Shown in pieces: positions 30,047 through 31,361 of a stretch of DNA of 31,361 nt (its first letter is position 1; every line of letters starts with the position of its first letter). This DNA is from Clostridium sp. CAG:169 (GTDB taxonomy: Bacteria > Bacillota > Clostridia > Oscillospirales > Ruminococcaceae). The stretch spans positions 18,389 through 49,749 of the forward strand of contig FR880255.1 of NCBI GenBank assembly GCA_000435195.1, read 5' to 3'. The position numbers were made by a program, and so were the translations under genes. A model generated the notes under the pieces. The model was given only the letters and a program-made list of their open reading frames with translations. It was not told where the DNA came from and ran no database searches.

Positions 30047-31030
30047 TTATTTCATGGTGTCGCGGATGACACGATACATATTGTCGTAGGTCAGTTTGTC
30101 CAGCTCGCTGGATGTAAAGCCTTCCTTGTGCAGGCGGTCAATCAACAGCGGAACCTTGTCCACCGAGTCGATCTCCAAATCGCCGCGGATGCCGTCCAAG
30201 TCACCGCCCAAAGCCATACACTCGATACCGCCGACCTGATACATATGTTTCATGTGGCGAACCATATCGTCGATGCGGCTGGTGTGGGAGTGGATGTCCG
30301 GCGAGATAAATCCTGCCGAGAAGTTGACACCGATTGCGCCGCCGCATTCTGCGATAGCACGAATCATCTCATCGGTCAGGTTGCGGGAATGTGGGGTCAG
30401 GGCACGGCAGTCGGAATGGGAAGCCACAAACGGTTTGTGGTTTTCCTTGCAGATGCGCACAACATCCCAGAAGCCGCCGTCGGACAGATGGGAAACGTCG
30501 GCAATGATGCCCATGCGGTTCATCGCATCAATCATCTCGCAGCCAAAGGGTTTAAGCGGCAGTGCCATCTTTTCCGGGTCAAAGGAATTTGGATAGCCCA
30601 GGCAGTTTTCATGGTTCCAGGTAATAGAAATCAGACGGATTCCCATTTTGTACATCTTTTCCAGACCTGCCAGCGTGCCGTTGATTCCGTTTCCATCCTC
30701 TGCGGTCAGGAAGCAGGAAATCTTGCCTTCCTTTTCGTTGCGGAGCATATCGTCCAGGTTGCCTGCAAAGGCAGCATAATCGCTGTATTTTTCCAGATTT
30801 TTATAGAAGCATCCCGACAGTGCATCCATAAAGTCGGCATCACTTGGTTTTTTCATTCCCTTTGCCAGAAAACTTTCCTCCGGCATCAGGCACATTGCAT
30901 AAAACTGCGCGGTAAAGCCGGCTGCCTTCAGGCGCTTAAAGTCTACCGCTTTATTGTTTTCGTACAGGTCGATCTCTTCCCCGTATCCTGTTCCCAGCAG
31001 TGTGTCGCAGTGCATATCGATCATTTTCAA
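30047..31030 (-). CDS. Membrane dipeptidase (peptidase family M19)
   Basis: A 327-aa zinc dipeptidase of the M19 (renal dipeptidase) family, cleaving dipeptides including those with a D-residue at the second position. Metal and active-site motifs: IDMHCDTLL (His-x-Asp) at the N-terminus, TAEDGNGI (bridging Glu), ADVSHLSDGGFWDV and VASHSDCRAL (two His), RNLTDEMI and GGDLDGI (Asp). There is no signal peptide, so unlike the mammalian enzyme it should be cytoplasmic. The start is TTG at 31030 with GGAGGG 7 nt upstream; an ATG two codons later is possible but poorly spaced. It has its own promoter and tandem terminators. Together with the dppA-like gene it gives the window two D-residue-capable peptidases. 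Confidence 0.93.
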   Translation of the reverse strand: MKMIDMHCDTLLGTGYGEEIDLYENNKAVDFKRLKAAGFTAQFYAMCLMPEESFLAKGMKKPSDADFMDALSGCFYKNLEKYSDYAAFAGNLDDMLRNEKEGKISCFLTAEDGNGINGTLAGLEKMYKMGIRLISITWNHENCLGYPNSFDPEKMALPLKPFGCEMIDAMNRMGIIADVSHLSDGGFWDVVRICKENHKPFVASHSDCRALTPHSRNLTDEMIRAIAECGGAIGVNFSAGFISPDIHSHTSRIDDMVRHMKHMYQVGGIECMALGGDLDGIRGDLEIDSVDKVPLLIDRLHKEGFTSSELDKLTYDNMYRVIRDTMK

Positions 31031-31069
31031 GACAAATCCCTCCAAAGCAATATAATTTTGTCTAAAAAC

Positions 31070-31098
31070 ATTTTACGCTTAACATTCCTTTTAGTCAA
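31070..31098 (-). promoter_or_regulatory. SigA-type promoter of the dipeptidase gene
   Basis: Minus-strand -35 TTGACT (31093-31098), 17-nt spacer, -10 TAAAAT (31070-31075), 40 nt upstream of the TTG start. An A/T-tract region lies just upstream and may act as an UP element. Confidence 0.7.
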
Positions 31099-31277
31099 TA
31101 GTTAATAAAAATTTTGTTTTTGTTCAACTTTTTTAAAAAAGCTTTTGTTTTTTATCAAAACTGTTTAAAAAACCAAATGTATCTGCTTTATTCTTTCATT
31201 TTCAAATGTAAATTTTACGACAGTAGAGAAAATATTCATCTGTTTTTCAAGAATATAATATCCCTTACAAGGAATTT

Positions 31278-31361
31278 TTAGCAAAGCGGCTCTCCCAAAT
31301 CCAGACTGCGAATCCTGCGTCGTAACGGCAGAACGCTGGCTGCCGACACATTGAATCCATC
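31278..31361 (-). CDS. Possible C-terminal end of a further minus-strand gene
   Basis: An open frame entering from the right edge and ending in TAA at 31278. Its 27 residues (DGFNVSAASVLPLRRRIRSL...) look protein-like, with GC-rich codons unlike the AT-rich DNA that follows. It is too short to identify, and chance cannot be excluded. Confidence 0.35.
   Translation of the reverse strand, partial: DGFNVSAASVLPLRRRIRSLDLGEPLC

Noticed and set aside
1..31361. tRNA, rRNA, SRP RNA or mobile elements
   Set aside because: No cloverleaf with a TTCGA loop, no rRNA-like block, no transposase or integrase, and no terminal inverted repeats were recognised by eye; a covariance-model scan was not possible.

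Overview
The window looks like chromosome of a low- to mid-GC Gram-positive anaerobe, most likely a member of the Clostridia (Oscillospirales-like). The signs are the order ylxM-ffh-rpsP-khpA-rimM-trmD, the rsmD-coaD pair, strong AGGAGG ribosome binding sites, frequent TTG starts, an HPr with both regulatory residues, and the types of exported protein. The placement is inferred from gene content and order only. No tRNA, rRNA, CRISPR array, transposase or prophage gene is visible. Most genes lie on the minus strand.

Layout, left to right. (1) 1-5043: a DNA-repair operon read leftwards, uvrB, then a small nucleotidyltransferase, then uvrA (cut by the window edge). (2) 5103-7951: a secreted PEGA-like protein and radC on the minus strand, and an RluC/RluD-family pseudouridine synthase on the plus strand, with overlapping radC and synthase promoters. 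radC appears to start at a rare ATT codon. (3) 8045-10981: a one-domain EamA transporter, a TraX-like membrane protein, and an operon rsmD-coaD-coiled-coil protein ending in a strong terminator. (4) 11092-13526: uvrC, completing UvrABC, next to ptsH, which has its own promoter, a cre-like palindrome and a terminator. (5) 13744-17637: the translation/secretion cluster ylxM-ffh-rpsP-khpA // rimM-trmD from a perfect-consensus promoter, with an internal terminator-like hairpin. (6) 17717-20988: a lipoprotein, then an operon dppA - cysteine hydrolase - threonine aldolase-like lyase, suggesting peptide and amino-acid turnover. (7) 21292-22512: a UMF1/Atg22-like MFS transporter, plus strand, convergent with the next operon across a bidirectional terminator. 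(8) 22664-29130: the most unusual region. It is an envelope module of a cytidylate-kinase-like protein, a 105-aa protein of unknown family, an MMPL/RND transporter and an 870-aa secreted heptad-repeat protein. The last three genes are linked by ATGA stop/start overlaps. A TetR regulator is divergent, and a perfect 8-4-8 palindrome lies in the shared promoter region. (9) 29406-31361: a MarR regulator with its own inverted repeat, tandem terminators, an M19 membrane-dipeptidase-family protein, and the probable tail of another gene at the right edge.

The best candidate for an undescribed system is region 8: a TetR-controlled MMPL pump with a separately encoded, exported partner built of two xxxLxxG arrays joined by a long acidic linker. 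Second is the nucleotidyltransferase inside the uvrB-uvrA operon.
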